Source: Kaistella flava (ex Peng et al. 2021)
GTDB taxonomy: Bacteria; Bacteroidota; Bacteroidia; Flavobacteriales; Weeksellaceae
NCBI RefSeq assembly: GCF_015191005.1
Contig: NZ_CP040442.1
Location: forward strand, 2,914,001 to 2,978,000
Length of the DNA: 64,000 nucleotides
Direction of reading: 5' to 3'
This document shows, piece by piece, positions 6,183 through 15,470 of the stretch. The first letter of the stretch is position 1. Each line of letters starts with the position of its first letter. Below the pieces are notes generated by a model that was given only the letters and a program-made list of their open reading frames with translations, searched no databases and was not told the DNA's origin. The position numbers and the translations under genes are program-made.

Positions 6183-8855
6183 TTAGAACTTAAAGTCTAA
6201 GCCGAAATACACATTTGCTCCCATAATCGGCGCGTAAACCATTCCCGCATCAAAGTAATTTCCGAAAGGATTCTGAGCATCTATAATAGGATTACTCTGC
6301 GTATAACCTAGTAAGTTTTCGCCACCAACATAAGCACGAATGCTTTTATTAAAGTTTCTTGAAATCTGTGCATTAAGCGTTGAATAACTTTTTGAATATT
6401 CAGGCAATCTGTATTCCAAAGGATTCGAATTTAAGTTTGGAAGTTTCTGTTGTCCGATTAACTGAAATGTTGCATCGAGGTTCCAGAAAGCACCTTCATC
6501 CGTTTTATCCGTGGAGTAAGACGCGTTAAAGAATCCTCTGTTTTTTGCCATAAATGGAATTTCTCTTTGTCCTCCCAGGAAGTCTGCCTGCACATCATAA
6601 TATTTATACGCCAGTCTCATTTCTAAATTTTTCGCTGGTGTAAAATCCAATTGAGTTTGAAAACTGTTGGCAAAAGATTTTCCTTCAAGATTGTAGAATA
6701 CGATTTTCTGTGGTGAAAGATCTAAATCGGTCAACACTTGATTTTGGAAATCTGTTCTGAAGAAGTCTGCAACTAAACTTGCTTTTCTGTTGAATAATTT
6801 AAATTCCTGCTGAACACTTGCTCCGTAATTCCAGGCGATTTCTGGCTGTAAATCATAGATTTTTCCACCATTTCCTAAAATTTCGATTTGTCTGTTTGAT
6901 CCGAAATATTGCTGACTTTCCGCAAAGATATTGGCCGTTCTAAAACCTCTTCCAGCTGAAAGTCGAAGAATGGTCTTATCAGTGACGTCGTATTTAAAGT
7001 TCACTCTTGGGGTAAATTGCGTTCCTGCTAGATTATGAAAATCCGTTCTGGCTCCTGCAACCAAAGTATATTTCAATCCTGTCAAAGTATATTCGAAAAA
7101 TACTCCCGGAACGGTTTCTGTTCTTTTATAATTGTGCGTCAGATAATCTTCGTCATATTGATCGTATAAAAAACTCGCTCCAGTTTTGAATTTATTATTC
7201 GTATTTCCGATAATACTTTCAAAAACCAAATTGGAGTAAAACGTATTTTGATTTCCCCAATAATTTCTCTGACCAAAAAAACTATTTTGTTGATGTGTCG
7301 TAAACTGATTCATCCAACCGATACTTTGATAAGGTTTGTCTTTGAACATATAACCGGTTTTATTCCAGATTTCAAATCTTGAAAGATCAATTCCAACTCC
7401 GTAAGCACTTTGTTGTGAACGGTCGATCATTTTATCAAAAGCGGTTTGTCCACCAAATCGCTGGTCTTTCACAAAGCTAATCCCGAAATGTGTTCCTAAA
7501 CCAGAATGTTCTAAATCATTATAATTTAAAAGATAGGTAGCATTGATTTGATTTCCAGTTGGTTGGTCTAAAAATCCATCATGATTAGAATCTGTTTTTC
7601 CTAACGTGGCATTTCCATGAAGTAAAACCGATTGGTTCCAATGTTCGTTGAGATTTGAGGTAGAGGTAATATTCGTTTCAACTCTACCATAAGCATCTGC
7701 AAAAATATTTACACCTGTTTCCGGGTTTTCAGCGGCTTTCAAAAGTTCGGTGTTAATTTGTCCGGTAATACTTTCGTAACCGTTGACTACCGTGCTTCCT
7801 CCTTTAGTCAATTGAATTCCGCCAATCCATCTTCCTGGAATTAAATTTAAACCATAAGGTGCTGCCAAACCGCGAATAGAAGGCAAGTTTTCTTTTGTTA
7901 ATGCCGTGTATTTTTGATCAAGGCCTAGCATTTTCAATTGTTTCGTTCCGGTTACCGCATTGGTAAATGAAACGTCTACCGTTGCATTAGTTTCAAAACT
8001 TTCAGACAAATTACAACATGCGGCTTTCAATAATTCTTTGGTTCCGATATTAAAGGTTAGGCTCGCTTCTTTCTTACTTAAGGCGGTAGCATCAGCCAAT
8101 TTAATTAATCGAACTTCTTCGATTGATTTATCGAAATGATCAGCATGTTGAGAAAAATCTTTTTTCGGTGCCGGAGCAGGTGCTTCATCATGATGAACTA
8201 AATCACTTTTCACTCCTAAAGGTAATTCTCGGTCATACAAACAACATCCGGGAAGTTTGTCGTAAATATCAGCTCTTGCCGTGTACTTTTCATTGTCATG
8301 ACCAACCTCTGCGATTTTTTGTAAAATTAAATCTGATGAAGTTTTAGAAGGATTAAAATTTAATGTTACAATTTGAGTTTCTGCATCCCAAGTCGCTGAA
8401 TCTGCGCCAGCACTTGTAGCAGCTTTTTCGATTCTCGCTTTACATGAACCACAGTTTCCACGGACAAAAAATTGATTATCTCCTTTTGAAGGTTGTGCAG
8501 AAATTTCTTTTTGTAGAAAAGAAGGTTCTCTTTCATAATGACAACAAGAAGCCAATTTTTCGTACACATCATCTGATGCTCTGTATTTTTCATTGTCATG
8601 TCCAACCTCTGCAATTTTCTTTAAAATGGTATCAGCGGAAGTTTTGGTTGAATCAAATTCAATTTCAAGTTTTTGGGAATCGGCATTCCAGTTGGCGGTT
8701 TTTGCACCTGTTTTTTTTGCGGTAGTTTCGATTCTTTCTTTGCACATTGCGCAATCTCCTTTAACTAAAAAAGTTGATTTAGTTATAGTTTGAGCGTATA
8801 AAAGAGAAGTGAATAATAGGGAAAATAGGCAAAGACTTTTTAACAAAGTTTTCAT
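6183..8855 (-). CDS. TonB-dependent receptor with two N-terminal heavy-metal-associated (HMA) domains
   Basis: An 890-residue outer-membrane receptor. After a signal peptide (cleavage near YAQT, residue ~22) come two HMA units with metal-binding CxxC: GDCAMCKERIE (Cys35/Cys38) and GNCGSCKARIE (Cys135/Cys138). Both end in the identical KIAEVGHDNEKY (80-91, 180-191) and a YxKLxxCCxYxRE tail (104-105, 204-205), giving an exact 100-residue period. Then come a His-rich linker (HHDEAPAPAPKKDFSQHADH), a plug (SIRGLAAPYGLNLIPGRWIGGIQLTKG ... YESITGQINTEL) and a 22-strand-type barrel ending in a C-terminal aromatic residue (FGLDFKF). The HMA units probably bind copper in the periplasm. The substrate of the barrel is inferred, not proven. 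Confidence 0.9.
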   Translation of the reverse strand: MKTLLKSLCLFSLLFTSLLYAQTITKSTFLVKGDCAMCKERIETTAKKTGAKTANWNADSQKLEIEFDSTKTSADTILKKIAEVGHDNEKYRASDDVYEKLASCCHYEREPSFLQKEISAQPSKGDNQFFVRGNCGSCKARIEKAATSAGADSATWDAETQIVTLNFNPSKTSSDLILQKIAEVGHDNEKYTARADIYDKLPGCCLYDRELPLGVKSDLVHHDEAPAPAPKKDFSQHADHFDKSIEEVRLIKLADATALSKKEASLTFNIGTKELLKAACCNLSESFETNATVDVSFTNAVTGTKQLKMLGLDQKYTALTKENLPSIRGLAAPYGLNLIPGRWIGGIQLTKGGSTVVNGYESITGQINTELLKAAENPETGVNIFADAYGRVETNITSTSNLNEHWNQSVLLHGNATLGKTDSNHDGFLDQPTGNQINATYLLNYNDLEHSGLGTHFGISFVKDQRFGGQTAFDKMIDRSQQSAYGVGIDLSRFEIWNKTGYMFKDKPYQSIGWMNQFTTHQQNSFFGQRNYWGNQNTFYSNLVFESIIGNTNNKFKTGASFLYDQYDEDYLTHNYKRTETVPGVFFEYTLTGLKYTLVAGARTDFHNLAGTQFTPRVNFKYDVTDKTILRLSAGRGFRTANIFAESQQYFGSNRQIEILGNGGKIYDLQPEIAWNYGASVQQEFKLFNRKASLVADFFRTDFQNQVLTDLDLSPQKIVFYNLEGKSFANSFQTQLDFTPAKNLEMRLAYKYYDVQADFLGGQREIPFMAKNRGFFNASYSTDKTDEGAFWNLDATFQLIGQQKLPNLNSNPLEYRLPEYSKSYSTLNAQISRNFNKSIRAYVGGENLLGYTQSNPIIDAQNPFGNYFDAGMVYAPIMGANVYFGLDFKF

Positions 8856-8923
8856 TTTTAAAATAAGTTAATTAATAGAATAAGGTTGCCAAAAGAACGT
8901 TCTTTTGGCTATAATCTAATGTA

Positions 8924-9298
8924 TTAACCTATTTTAGGCGGTTGCCAAATGTTTTGAATATTAGAAGAAAAATAAGAGTTTCCGTACTCAAAGTTGATCT
9001 CCTGAATAAAGAAATGTCTTTGTAAAGTTGAATTAAATTCCGGAGTAAGATAATTCATTACAAAATGAACCGTGCAAGAATGACAGTTATTACAGTCATC
9101 TCCACAATTCGTTTTTTCGGATTTGTTTTTTGATTGATCAGTATGACAAGATTTTGTCTTTTCTGTCTTGCAGCAATCGTCTTTAATCGATTTCTGATCG
9201 CAACATTCTAAAGTCGTTTGAGCATAAATCATCTGCTTGGGAAGAATAAAAATACTCAATCCCAAAACAATAAAAAATATTTTCAAAGTTCTTGACAT
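8924..9298 (-). CDS. Small Cys-rich exported protein (HYC_CC_PP-like)
   Basis: A 124-residue protein with an N-terminal signal segment (residues ~1-27, ending near IYAQ). The mature part has two CC pairs (ECCDQ, DDCCKT) and a dense Cys/His run, SCHTDQ ... NCGDDCNNCHSCTVHF. It ends in IWQPPKIG. The pattern of paired Cys, a Cys/His cluster and a C-terminal PP resembles a small family I know as HYC_CC_PP, often found beside TonB receptors in Bacteroidota; I am not certain of the assignment. It is first in the minus-strand unit, 68 bp before the HMA-TonB receptor, and could be a periplasmic metal buffer. Confidence 0.75.
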   Translation of the reverse strand: MSRTLKIFFIVLGLSIFILPKQMIYAQTTLECCDQKSIKDDCCKTEKTKSCHTDQSKNKSEKTNCGDDCNNCHSCTVHFVMNYLTPEFNSTLQRHFFIQEINFEYGNSYFSSNIQNIWQPPKIG

Positions 9299-9305
9299 GC
9301 TTTTG

Positions 9306-9313
9306 CAAAATTA
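9306..9313 (-). promoter_or_regulatory. Promoter -7 element of the metal-receptor operon
   Basis: Minus-strand TAATTTTG, a perfect TAnnTTTG, 7 bases before the ATG at 9298, so the leader is extremely short. It faces the divergent promoter at 9406-9413. Confidence 0.55.
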
Positions 9314-9383
9314 ATAAATATAATTGACCTAACCTGATTATCGTTAAATCTTCTTAAATAAAGTTAAAAAATCATCATTCAAT

Positions 9384-9413
9384 TGCTTGATAGCTAATTA
9401 ATTGTAATTTTGC
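9384..9413 (+). promoter_or_regulatory. Promoter of the L,D-transpeptidase gene
   Basis: TTG at 9384-9386 and TAATTTTG at 9406-9413 are separated by 19 bases, the same spacing as at the two clearest promoters in this window (sufA and the gene at 20408). The ATG follows at 9443. Confidence 0.6.
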
Positions 9414-9442
9414 CAGCTGAAAATCATTTAACATAATATAAA

Positions 9443-10207
9443 ATGAAGAAGGTCCTTTTACCCTTAATAACTGTTTTATTTTTCGCCACCTCTTTCTATA
9501 CCTTAGAAGACGTAAAGAAAAATCCAACAGAAACTCCTTTAAAGATACAACCAGAAAATTTAATTCTAAAAGCCGAACCGAAGTCAACTGCAACCTACGC
9601 GGAAGAAATTTATAACTCCATCGGTTTCGACAATATCAACCAACTCAAATCCGACGTTTTTTTCAAAGCCTTTTTAGGATTTACCAATCTTAAAAAAGAA
9701 GGAAAGCTTGATGAAGATGCTCATCTATTGACAATTTGTGACTTTTCGCTGTCATCTGCGGAGAAGAGGCTTTGGGTTATTGATTTGAATGAAAAGAAAG
9801 TATTGTATAATTCTTTAGTCGCACACGGAAAGAATACGGGTGAAGAATTCGCTCAGAAATTTTCTAACACGGAAAGTTCTTTGCAAAGCAGTCTTGGTTT
9901 TTATATTACAGAAACAACTTACAATGGCTCTAACGGTTATTCGTTGAAACTCATGGGAATGGATTCTGGCTACAACGATGCTGCGTTCAAAAGAGCAATC
10001 GTGATGCACGGCGCCGATTATGTGAGCGAAGGTTTCATTAAAAGTCAAAAACGTCTTGGTAGAAGTTGGGGTTGCCCGGCCGTTCCCAGAGCATTGGCTG
10101 AACCGATTATCAATACCATTAAAGGAAAGAATTGTCTTTTTATTTATTATCCCGACAATCAATATCTCTCCAGTTCGAAATGGTTGAAGTCAGAAGAAAA
10201 TATCTAG
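9443..10207 (+). CDS. Murein L,D-transpeptidase catalytic-domain protein (YkuD_2 type)
   Basis: 254 residues with an N-terminal signal/anchor (residues 1-20). The catalytic domain occupies about 85-250 and contains IVMHGADYVSE (His) and the GRSWGCPAV box with the nucleophile Cys. This is the YkuD_2 version found in Bacteroidota, which rearranges meso-DAP cross-links in peptidoglycan or attaches proteins to it. It has its own promoter and ends in a strong bidirectional terminator, so it is probably monocistronic. The exact murein substrate is not evident. Confidence 0.85.
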   Translation: MKKVLLPLITVLFFATSFYTLEDVKKNPTETPLKIQPENLILKAEPKSTATYAEEIYNSIGFDNINQLKSDVFFKAFLGFTNLKKEGKLDEDAHLLTICDFSLSSAEKRLWVIDLNEKKVLYNSLVAHGKNTGEEFAQKFSNTESSLQSSLGFYITETTYNGSNGYSLKLMGMDSGYNDAAFKRAIVMHGADYVSEGFIKSQKRLGRSWGCPAVPRALAEPIINTIKGKNCLFIYYPDNQYLSSSKWLKSEENI

Positions 10208-10220
10208 TCCACTATCAAAT

Positions 10221-10256
10221 AAAAATCCCGGTTAACAATTGCTAACCGGGATTTTT
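10221..10256. terminator. Strong bidirectional terminator
   Basis: Perfect 14-bp arms AAAAATCCCGGTTA (10221-10234) and TAACCGGGATTTTT (10243-10256) with an 8-nt loop, between the convergent transpeptidase and GLPGLI genes. There is a T-run on each strand. Confidence 0.93.
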
Positions 10257-10263
10257 ATTTGAT

Positions 10264-11079
10264 TTATTTTAATTCAATAGGATTATTGTTTTTCTTGAAT
10301 TCCTCTTTTTGGCGATCTTCCATTCGTTTTCGCTGATTAGGATCCATCTGAATTCTAAATCCACCTCGACCACCTCCGCTAGACATTGATGCCATCGCTG
10401 CCATTGGATCTTTTCTAAATTGCTCCTGCTGCTTTTCAAAGGCGGCTCTTTTAACAGTAATTATTGAACCTCTTTGATCGAAACTGGCAATCGCATCAAT
10501 TTTTTTAGCTTCTTTTAAATCGAAACTATAATCGCCTTTAGCATCTTCAACTTTTACAATTAAACCAGGAAGTCCTGAAAATTTATAAGGACCATCTTGA
10601 AAAGGAACTTCAGTCGTAAACCAAGCGTACCAAGTTCTTCCTGCAAATTTCGTTTCTGCTTTTTGAGTTTTGTATTCACCAATTGTCGCCGTTTCTGGCA
10701 GAATTTTCCAATCCATTGGTCGATCTTCTTCGTAAGCATATTGATCACGTAGAATTCCTGCTTTATATATTTTTTTTCCGGTTTTGTAATCTTTTTCAAT
10801 TATGAAATCCAGGTTTGATCTTAAACCTTGCATCTGACTTCTATCGAAATTAAAACTTCCAGTCTGTCTGGCTCTCGATAGTATAGAATCTCTCTTCATT
10901 CTGTTTTCAGCGTAGAAAATAGAATTCGCTCCTGAAATATCAAGATTAGCAGTTTCTGTTTTGATAACATTCCTGTCCGTAGAATCTGGTTTCATAGTTA
11001 CCTGATACACAAAACGATTCGCTTGTGAAAAAACAATTTGGGAACAGATGCCCAAAACTAGAATAGCAATTTTTTTCAT
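10264..11079 (-). CDS. GLPGLI family protein
   Basis: 271 residues with a signal peptide (MKKIAILVLGICSQIVFSQA). The family-defining motif appears as FSGLPGLIVKVED at about residues 167-179. Upstream of it is the usual WYAWFTTEVPFQDGPYKF segment, and the C-terminal end is rich in Gly, Arg and Lys. GLPGLI proteins are exported proteins of Bacteroidota with unknown function. The gene stands alone, convergent to the transpeptidase gene and divergent from the suf operon. Confidence 0.92.
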   Translation of the reverse strand: MKKIAILVLGICSQIVFSQANRFVYQVTMKPDSTDRNVIKTETANLDISGANSIFYAENRMKRDSILSRARQTGSFNFDRSQMQGLRSNLDFIIEKDYKTGKKIYKAGILRDQYAYEEDRPMDWKILPETATIGEYKTQKAETKFAGRTWYAWFTTEVPFQDGPYKFSGLPGLIVKVEDAKGDYSFDLKEAKKIDAIASFDQRGSIITVKRAAFEKQQEQFRKDPMAAMASMSSGGGRGGFRIQMDPNQRKRMEDRQKEEFKKNNNPIELK

Positions 11080-11169
11080 TCTTTAATAATTTGTTTTTTT
11101 GATAATAAATGATTGTAAAAGTTAAATATATACGTCTATGAGATTGATAGACAAATATACCGAAGCAAA

Positions 11170-11200
11170 TTTGATATTCATTATATTATTAGTAATTTTG
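11170..11200 (+). promoter_or_regulatory. suf operon promoter
   Basis: TTTG (11170-11173), a 19-base spacer and TAATTTTG (11193-11200) form one of the two most complete Bacteroidota promoters (TTTG-N19-TAnnTTTG) in the window. The sufA ATG is 29 bases downstream. Confidence 0.8.
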
Positions 11201-11228
11201 CAATCTAAAATAAGTCTAAATAAAAACA

Positions 11229-11558
11229 ATGATAAAAGTTAGCGATCTAGCAAGAGAAAAAGCCATTCAGTTAATGACTGAAGATGGCTTTAAGCCTTTT
11301 GAAGATTATATAAGAGTCGGTGTAAAAAGCGGCGGTTGTTCCGGTTTAGAATATGTTCTGAAATTTGATAATGTAAAAACAGATTCAGATCAGGTTTTTG
11401 AAGATAATGGTATCAAAATTATTGTCGATAAAAAATCAGTACTTTATTTAGCAGGAACAATACTAGAGTTTTCAGCAGGGTTGAATGGGAAAGGTTTTGT
11501 ATTCAATAATCCGAATGCAAATAGGACTTGCGGTTGCGGTGAGAGTTTCTCACTGTAA
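11229..11558 (+). CDS. sufA: Fe-S assembly A-type carrier (HesB/IscA/SufA)
   Basis: A 109-residue A-type carrier that receives or transfers Fe-S clusters. The three conserved ligand cysteines are visible in SGGCSGLEY and the C-terminal CGCGESF. The length is typical. It is first in the suf operon, 23 bp before sufB, with a clear promoter upstream. The gene context supports SufA over IscA, but the sequence alone does not separate the two. Confidence 0.94.
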   Translation: MIKVSDLAREKAIQLMTEDGFKPFEDYIRVGVKSGGCSGLEYVLKFDNVKTDSDQVFEDNGIKIIVDKKSVLYLAGTILEFSAGLNGKGFVFNNPNANRTCGCGESFSL

Positions 11559-11581
11559 AACATTTAATTTTTACAAAAAAA

Positions 11582-13033
11582 ATGGCAACAAAATATACAG
11601 AAGACGATCTTAGGGTCGATCTTGAAAATCAGAAATATGAATACGGTTTTACCACGGATATCGAATATGACGACTTTCCGACTGGTTTATCAGAAGAAAT
11701 TGTGAGAATGATTTCGGCGAAAAAAGAAGAACCGGAATGGATGACCGAATGGCGATTGGAATCGTACAGAATGTGGTTGAAAATGGAGGAGCCTGATTGG
11801 GCAAATGTGACTTATGAAAAGCCAGACTTTCAATCAATTCGGTATTATTCAGCACCAACCGTAAAACCGGAACTAGCAAGTTTAGATGAAGTTGATCCGG
11901 AATTATTGAAGACCTTTGCTAAATTGGGTATCAATATCGAGGAGCAAAAAAGACTTTCAGGGGTTGCGATGGATATTGTGATTGATTCAGTTTCTGTAAA
12001 AACCACTTTTCAGAAAACTTTAAAAGATAAAGGAATTATTTTCTGTGCAATTTCTGAAGCAATCCGAGATTATCCGGAATTGGTCCGTAAATATATTGGA
12101 AAGGTTGTTCCTAGAGGAGATAACTACTACGCCGCATTAAACTCTGCCGTATTTTCAGACGGAAGTTTCTGCTATATTCCAAAAGGCGTTAAATGCCCGA
12201 TGGAACTTTCAACTTACTTTAGAATAAACAAATCAGGGAGTGGACAGTTCGAAAGAACTTTGTTAATTGCAGATGAAGGAAGTTACGTGTCATACTTAGA
12301 AGGTTGTACTGCACCTGCGAGAGATGAAAATCAATTGCACGCCGCTGTGGTAGAATTATTTGCTATGGATGATGCTGAAATTAAATACTCAACTGTACAA
12401 AACTGGTATCCTGGAGATTCAGAAGGTAAGGGTGGAGTTTTCAATTTCGTAACAAAACGAGGAATTTGTGAGAAAAATGCAAAAATTTCTTGGACACAAG
12501 TTGAAACAGGTTCAGCTGTAACCTGGAAATATCCAAGTTGTATTTTGAAAGGTGATAACTCAGTTGGAGAATTTTATTCCATTGCAGTTACCAATCATCA
12601 TCAATATGCTGATACAGGAACCAAGATGATTCACATCGGGAAAAATACAAAATCAACGATTATTTCTAAAGGAATCTCCGCTGGAAAATCAAACAACTCT
12701 TATAGAGGATTAGTGAAAATGATGCCTTCCGCAAAAGGAGCGCGTAACTTTTCACAATGTGATTCTTTATTAATGGGTAATGAATGTGGTGCACACACTT
12801 TCCCGTATATCGAAGTTAAAAATCCGACGGCACAATTGGAGCACGAAGCAACTACTTCTAAAATTGGTGAAGATCAAATCTTCTATTGCAACCAAAGAGG
12901 AATCAGTACCGAAAAAGCAATTGCTTTAATTGTTAACGGTTTCGGAAAAGAAGTATTGAATAAATTACCAATGGAATTCGCCATCGAAGCACAGAAATTA
13001 TTAGAAATATCTTTAGAAGGAAGTGTTGGATAA
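11582..13033 (+). CDS. sufB: Fe-S cluster assembly scaffold SufB
   Basis: 483 residues, the normal SufB length. SufB forms the SufBC2D scaffold on which Fe-S clusters are built in the cytoplasm. Conserved stretches include [75 protein letters not shown] and the C-terminal [22 protein letters not shown], with the metal-site Cys and Glu regions. It lies between sufA and sufC. Confidence 0.98.
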   Translation: MATKYTEDDLRVDLENQKYEYGFTTDIEYDDFPTGLSEEIVRMISAKKEEPEWMTEWRLESYRMWLKMEEPDWANVTYEKPDFQSIRYYSAPTVKPELASLDEVDPELLKTFAKLGINIEEQKRLSGVAMDIVIDSVSVKTTFQKTLKDKGIIFCAISEAIRDYPELVRKYIGKVVPRGDNYYAALNSAVFSDGSFCYIPKGVKCPMELSTYFRINKSGSGQFERTLLIADEGSYVSYLEGCTAPARDENQLHAAVVELFAMDDAEIKYSTVQNWYPGDSEGKGGVFNFVTKRGICEKNAKISWTQVETGSAVTWKYPSCILKGDNSVGEFYSIAVTNHHQYADTGTKMIHIGKNTKSTIISKGISAGKSNNSYRGLVKMMPSAKGARNFSQCDSLLMGNECGAHTFPYIEVKNPTAQLEHEATTSKIGEDQIFYCNQRGISTEKAIALIVNGFGKEVLNKLPMEFAIEAQKLLEISLEGSVG

Positions 13034-13157
13034 AAATTAATTGTTCCATTTGAACGATCATTTCAAAACTTATTTTTTTAAAGAATTTATATATCATAAC
13101 AGTAAAAAAACAGGAAGTAATTAACTTTTAAATTATCTAATTACCTCATTTCATATT

Positions 13158-13901
13158 ATGTTAAAAATTAACAACTTACACGCAAAAATCCAAGACGGAG
13201 CAGAAATCTTAAAAGGAATCAATCTACAAATAAATCCAGGTGAAGTTCACGCCATCATGGGACCAAACGGAGCTGGAAAATCTACTTTAGCTTCTGTTAT
13301 TGCAGGAAAAGAAGAATACGAAGTAACAGACGGTGAGATTCTTTTCGAAGGAAAAAATATCATCGAAGACGCTCCGGAAGAAAGAGCACATGAAGGAATT
13401 TTCCTTTCTTTCCAATATCCGGTAGAAATTCCGGGAGTTACCGTAACCAACTTTATCAAAGCTGCCATTAACGAAAACCGAAAAGCAAAAGGTTTAGAAA
13501 ATATGCCGGCAAAAGAAATGTTGGCTTTGGTAAAAGCAAATTCTGAGAAATTAAATATCAAGAGAGATTTCTTGATGCGTTCATTGAACCAAGGATTTTC
13601 AGGAGGTGAGAAAAAGAGAAATGAAATTTTCCAAATGATGATGTTGGATCCGAAATTGGCGATTCTCGATGAAACCGATTCAGGATTAGATATTGACGCT
13701 TTGAGAATTGTTGCAGACGGAGTTAATTCTTTCAGAAAAGAAGGAAACGCTGTTTTGTTAATTACTCACTATCAAAGACTTTTAGATTATATCGAGCCAG
13801 ATTTTGTACACGTTTTAGCCGACGGAAAAATCATCAAGACCGGTGATAAATCGCTTGCTTTAGAATTAGAAGAAAAAGGATACGATTGGCTTTTGAATTA
13901 A
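13158..13901 (+). CDS. sufC: Fe-S cluster assembly ATPase SufC
   Basis: A 247-residue ABC-type ATPase of the SufBC2D complex. Visible motifs are Walker A GPNGAGKST (~residues 35-43), the Q-loop FQYPVEIPGV, the SufC-type signature LNQGFSGGEKKRNEI, Walker B LAILDETDSGLD and the H-loop LITHYQ. The 124-bp gap after sufB is the widest within the operon. It shows no hairpin or promoter that I can recognise, so cotranscription is likely. Confidence 0.98.
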   Translation: MLKINNLHAKIQDGAEILKGINLQINPGEVHAIMGPNGAGKSTLASVIAGKEEYEVTDGEILFEGKNIIEDAPEERAHEGIFLSFQYPVEIPGVTVTNFIKAAINENRKAKGLENMPAKEMLALVKANSEKLNIKRDFLMRSLNQGFSGGEKKRNEIFQMMMLDPKLAILDETDSGLDIDALRIVADGVNSFRKEGNAVLLITHYQRLLDYIEPDFVHVLADGKIIKTGDKSLALELEEKGYDWLLN

Positions 13902-13958
13902 TTTGGGATTTGTAAAACACAAATTTCCTTTTAAAATGTCGAATTTCAAATCAATACA

Positions 13959-15278
13959 ATGGCTCTATTAGAAAATATACAAAACAACCACGCTGCTTTT
14001 TTAGACACGCTTCAACACCGTTTTCTGGATGAGACTCGAAATGCTGCCTTGAAAAAATTCTTTCATTTAGGCTTTCCAACTAAAAAAGACGAGGAATATA
14101 AATACACGAACTTAAGAGAAATCACCGAGAAGAATTATAATTTCTTCCCGAAAGAAGCGCATACCATTTCGAAAGAACAGATTGCTGAACTGCATTTAGG
14201 CGAAGAAAACTTCGACTGGATCGTATTTATTAATGGTAAACTGCACAAAGAATTATCAAAAATTTCAATTGAAAATGTAGAACTTCTTTCTTTTAATTAT
14301 GCTCTAAATGATCCGAAACATAAAGATGTTTTTGATCATTATTTCAATACGATTGCTGATCAAAATTTAGCGTTCACGAATTTGAATACCGCTTATTGCA
14401 AGCAAGGGTTTTTCTTGAAAGTTCCAAAGAATGTCGTGATTGAAAAACCAATTCACGTTTTCTACATCTCTCAAAATCAAGACGAAAACACATTCTATAA
14501 TACTCGTAATCTACTGATTGCAGAAGAAGGTGCTAAAATTGAAGTGATTGAAAGTCACCATAATTTTGATGAAACTTACGTGTTCACCAATTCTGTTACT
14601 GAAATTTTCACTTACCAAAATGCAAAAGCAGATTGGCATAAATTGCAGAATGACAGTAACACATCTTATATGATGGATCACACTTTTGCAAAACAGGAAC
14701 GTGACAGTTTAACGACGGTCAACACGTTTTCGTTCGGTGGAAAATTGGTGCGTAACAACTTAGATTTTATTCATAACGGCGAGAATATCAACTCGTTCAT
14801 GAACGGAATAACGATTATCGACGACGAACAGTTGGTCGATCATCATACCGCAGTTCACCACAAAACGCCAAATTGCGAGAGTTACCAAAACTACAAAGGA
14901 ATTTACAAAGGCAAATCTCACGGGGTTTTCAACGGTAAAGTTTATGTAGATAAAATCGCTCAGAAAACCAATGCTTATCAACAAAATAACAATATTTTGC
15001 TCGACGAAGGAGCATCGATTGACAGTAAGCCACAACTCGAAATTTTCGCAGATGATGTGAAATGTTCACATGGGTGTACGGTCGGTCAATTGAATGAAGA
15101 TGCTTTGTTTTACCTTCGTGCCCGTGGAATTTCCAAGAAAGAAGCGCAGGCAATGTTATTGTTCGCCTTCGCAAATGACGCCATGGAAAACATCGATATC
15201 GAACCACTTCGAGTGAAAATCTCCAAACTTTTGGCAGAGAAATTAGAAGTAGATATGGAGTTTGAAGATATTTTTTAG
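13959..15278 (+). CDS. sufD: Fe-S cluster assembly protein SufD
   Basis: 439 residues, a SufB paralogue and partner in SufBC2D. The N-terminal helical part (FHLGFPTKKDEEYKYTNLREI) and the beta-helix core with HHTAVHHKTPNCESYQNYKGIYKG and the late DDVKCSHGCTVGQLNEDALFYLRARGI motif are characteristic. It is the last gene of the suf operon here; no sufS or sufE follows. Downstream comes a 317-bp intergenic region with repeats and a terminator. Confidence 0.97.
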   Translation: MALLENIQNNHAAFLDTLQHRFLDETRNAALKKFFHLGFPTKKDEEYKYTNLREITEKNYNFFPKEAHTISKEQIAELHLGEENFDWIVFINGKLHKELSKISIENVELLSFNYALNDPKHKDVFDHYFNTIADQNLAFTNLNTAYCKQGFFLKVPKNVVIEKPIHVFYISQNQDENTFYNTRNLLIAEEGAKIEVIESHHNFDETYVFTNSVTEIFTYQNAKADWHKLQNDSNTSYMMDHTFAKQERDSLTTVNTFSFGGKLVRNNLDFIHNGENINSFMNGITIIDDEQLVDHHTAVHHKTPNCESYQNYKGIYKGKSHGVFNGKVYVDKIAQKTNAYQQNNNILLDEGASIDSKPQLEIFADDVKCSHGCTVGQLNEDALFYLRARGISKKEAQAMLLFAFANDAMENIDIEPLRVKISKLLAEKLEVDMEFEDIF

Positions 15279-15302
15279 GGCGACAAATTTCCGCCTGAGT
15301 TT

Positions 15303-15323
15303 ATCCTGAGCTTGTCGAAGGAT
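15303..15323. repeat. Short extragenic repeat (CCTGAGCTTGTCGAAGG type)
   Basis: ATCCT and AGGAT arms enclose GAGCTTGTCGA. I recall this 17-mer core as a widespread short extragenic repeat in several bacterial groups. It directly abuts the structured element at 15325. Confidence 0.5.
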
Positions 15324-15324
15324 T

Positions 15325-15397
15325 CCCGCTTTTTTTATTCTTAGCTTCGTCTTCGCTCAGCCAACAATAAAAAAGAGCTCCACTCAAGTCGGGTCGC
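15325..15397 (-). repeat. Structured intergenic element, copy A
   Basis: Read on the minus strand it has CCCGACTTGA, then GGAGCTCTTTTTT, a variable middle, and AAAAAAAGCGGGA. CCCG pairs with CGGG and CTTTTTT with AAAAAAG, leaving the 14 bases in between bulged on one side. Copies B (20202) and C (45851) share the same plan, and C is nearly identical in the conserved blocks. Confidence 0.7.
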
Positions 15398-15447
15398 AAC
15401 TGGGAATGAAAAATGAAATTTGTTTCTAAAAACAAAACAATCAATAG

Positions 15448-15470
15448 AAACGGGCTTTAGCCCGTTTTTT
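15448..15470 (+). terminator. Intrinsic terminator, probably for the suf operon
   Basis: Arms AAACGGGCT (15448-15456) and AGCCCGTTT (15459-15467) followed by a run of T. It lies 170 bp after the sufD stop, beyond the repeat element. Confidence 0.85.

Noticed and set aside
8366..8725. Alternative-frame ORFs over the HMA repeats
   Set aside because: They are by-products of the duplicated HMA coding sequence; their peptides mirror the repeat period but have no signal peptide or motif.
14760..15207. Antisense ORFs of 91-92 codons inside sufD
   Set aside because: sufD is fully conserved in its own frame; the antisense peptides have no recognisable features and no start signals.
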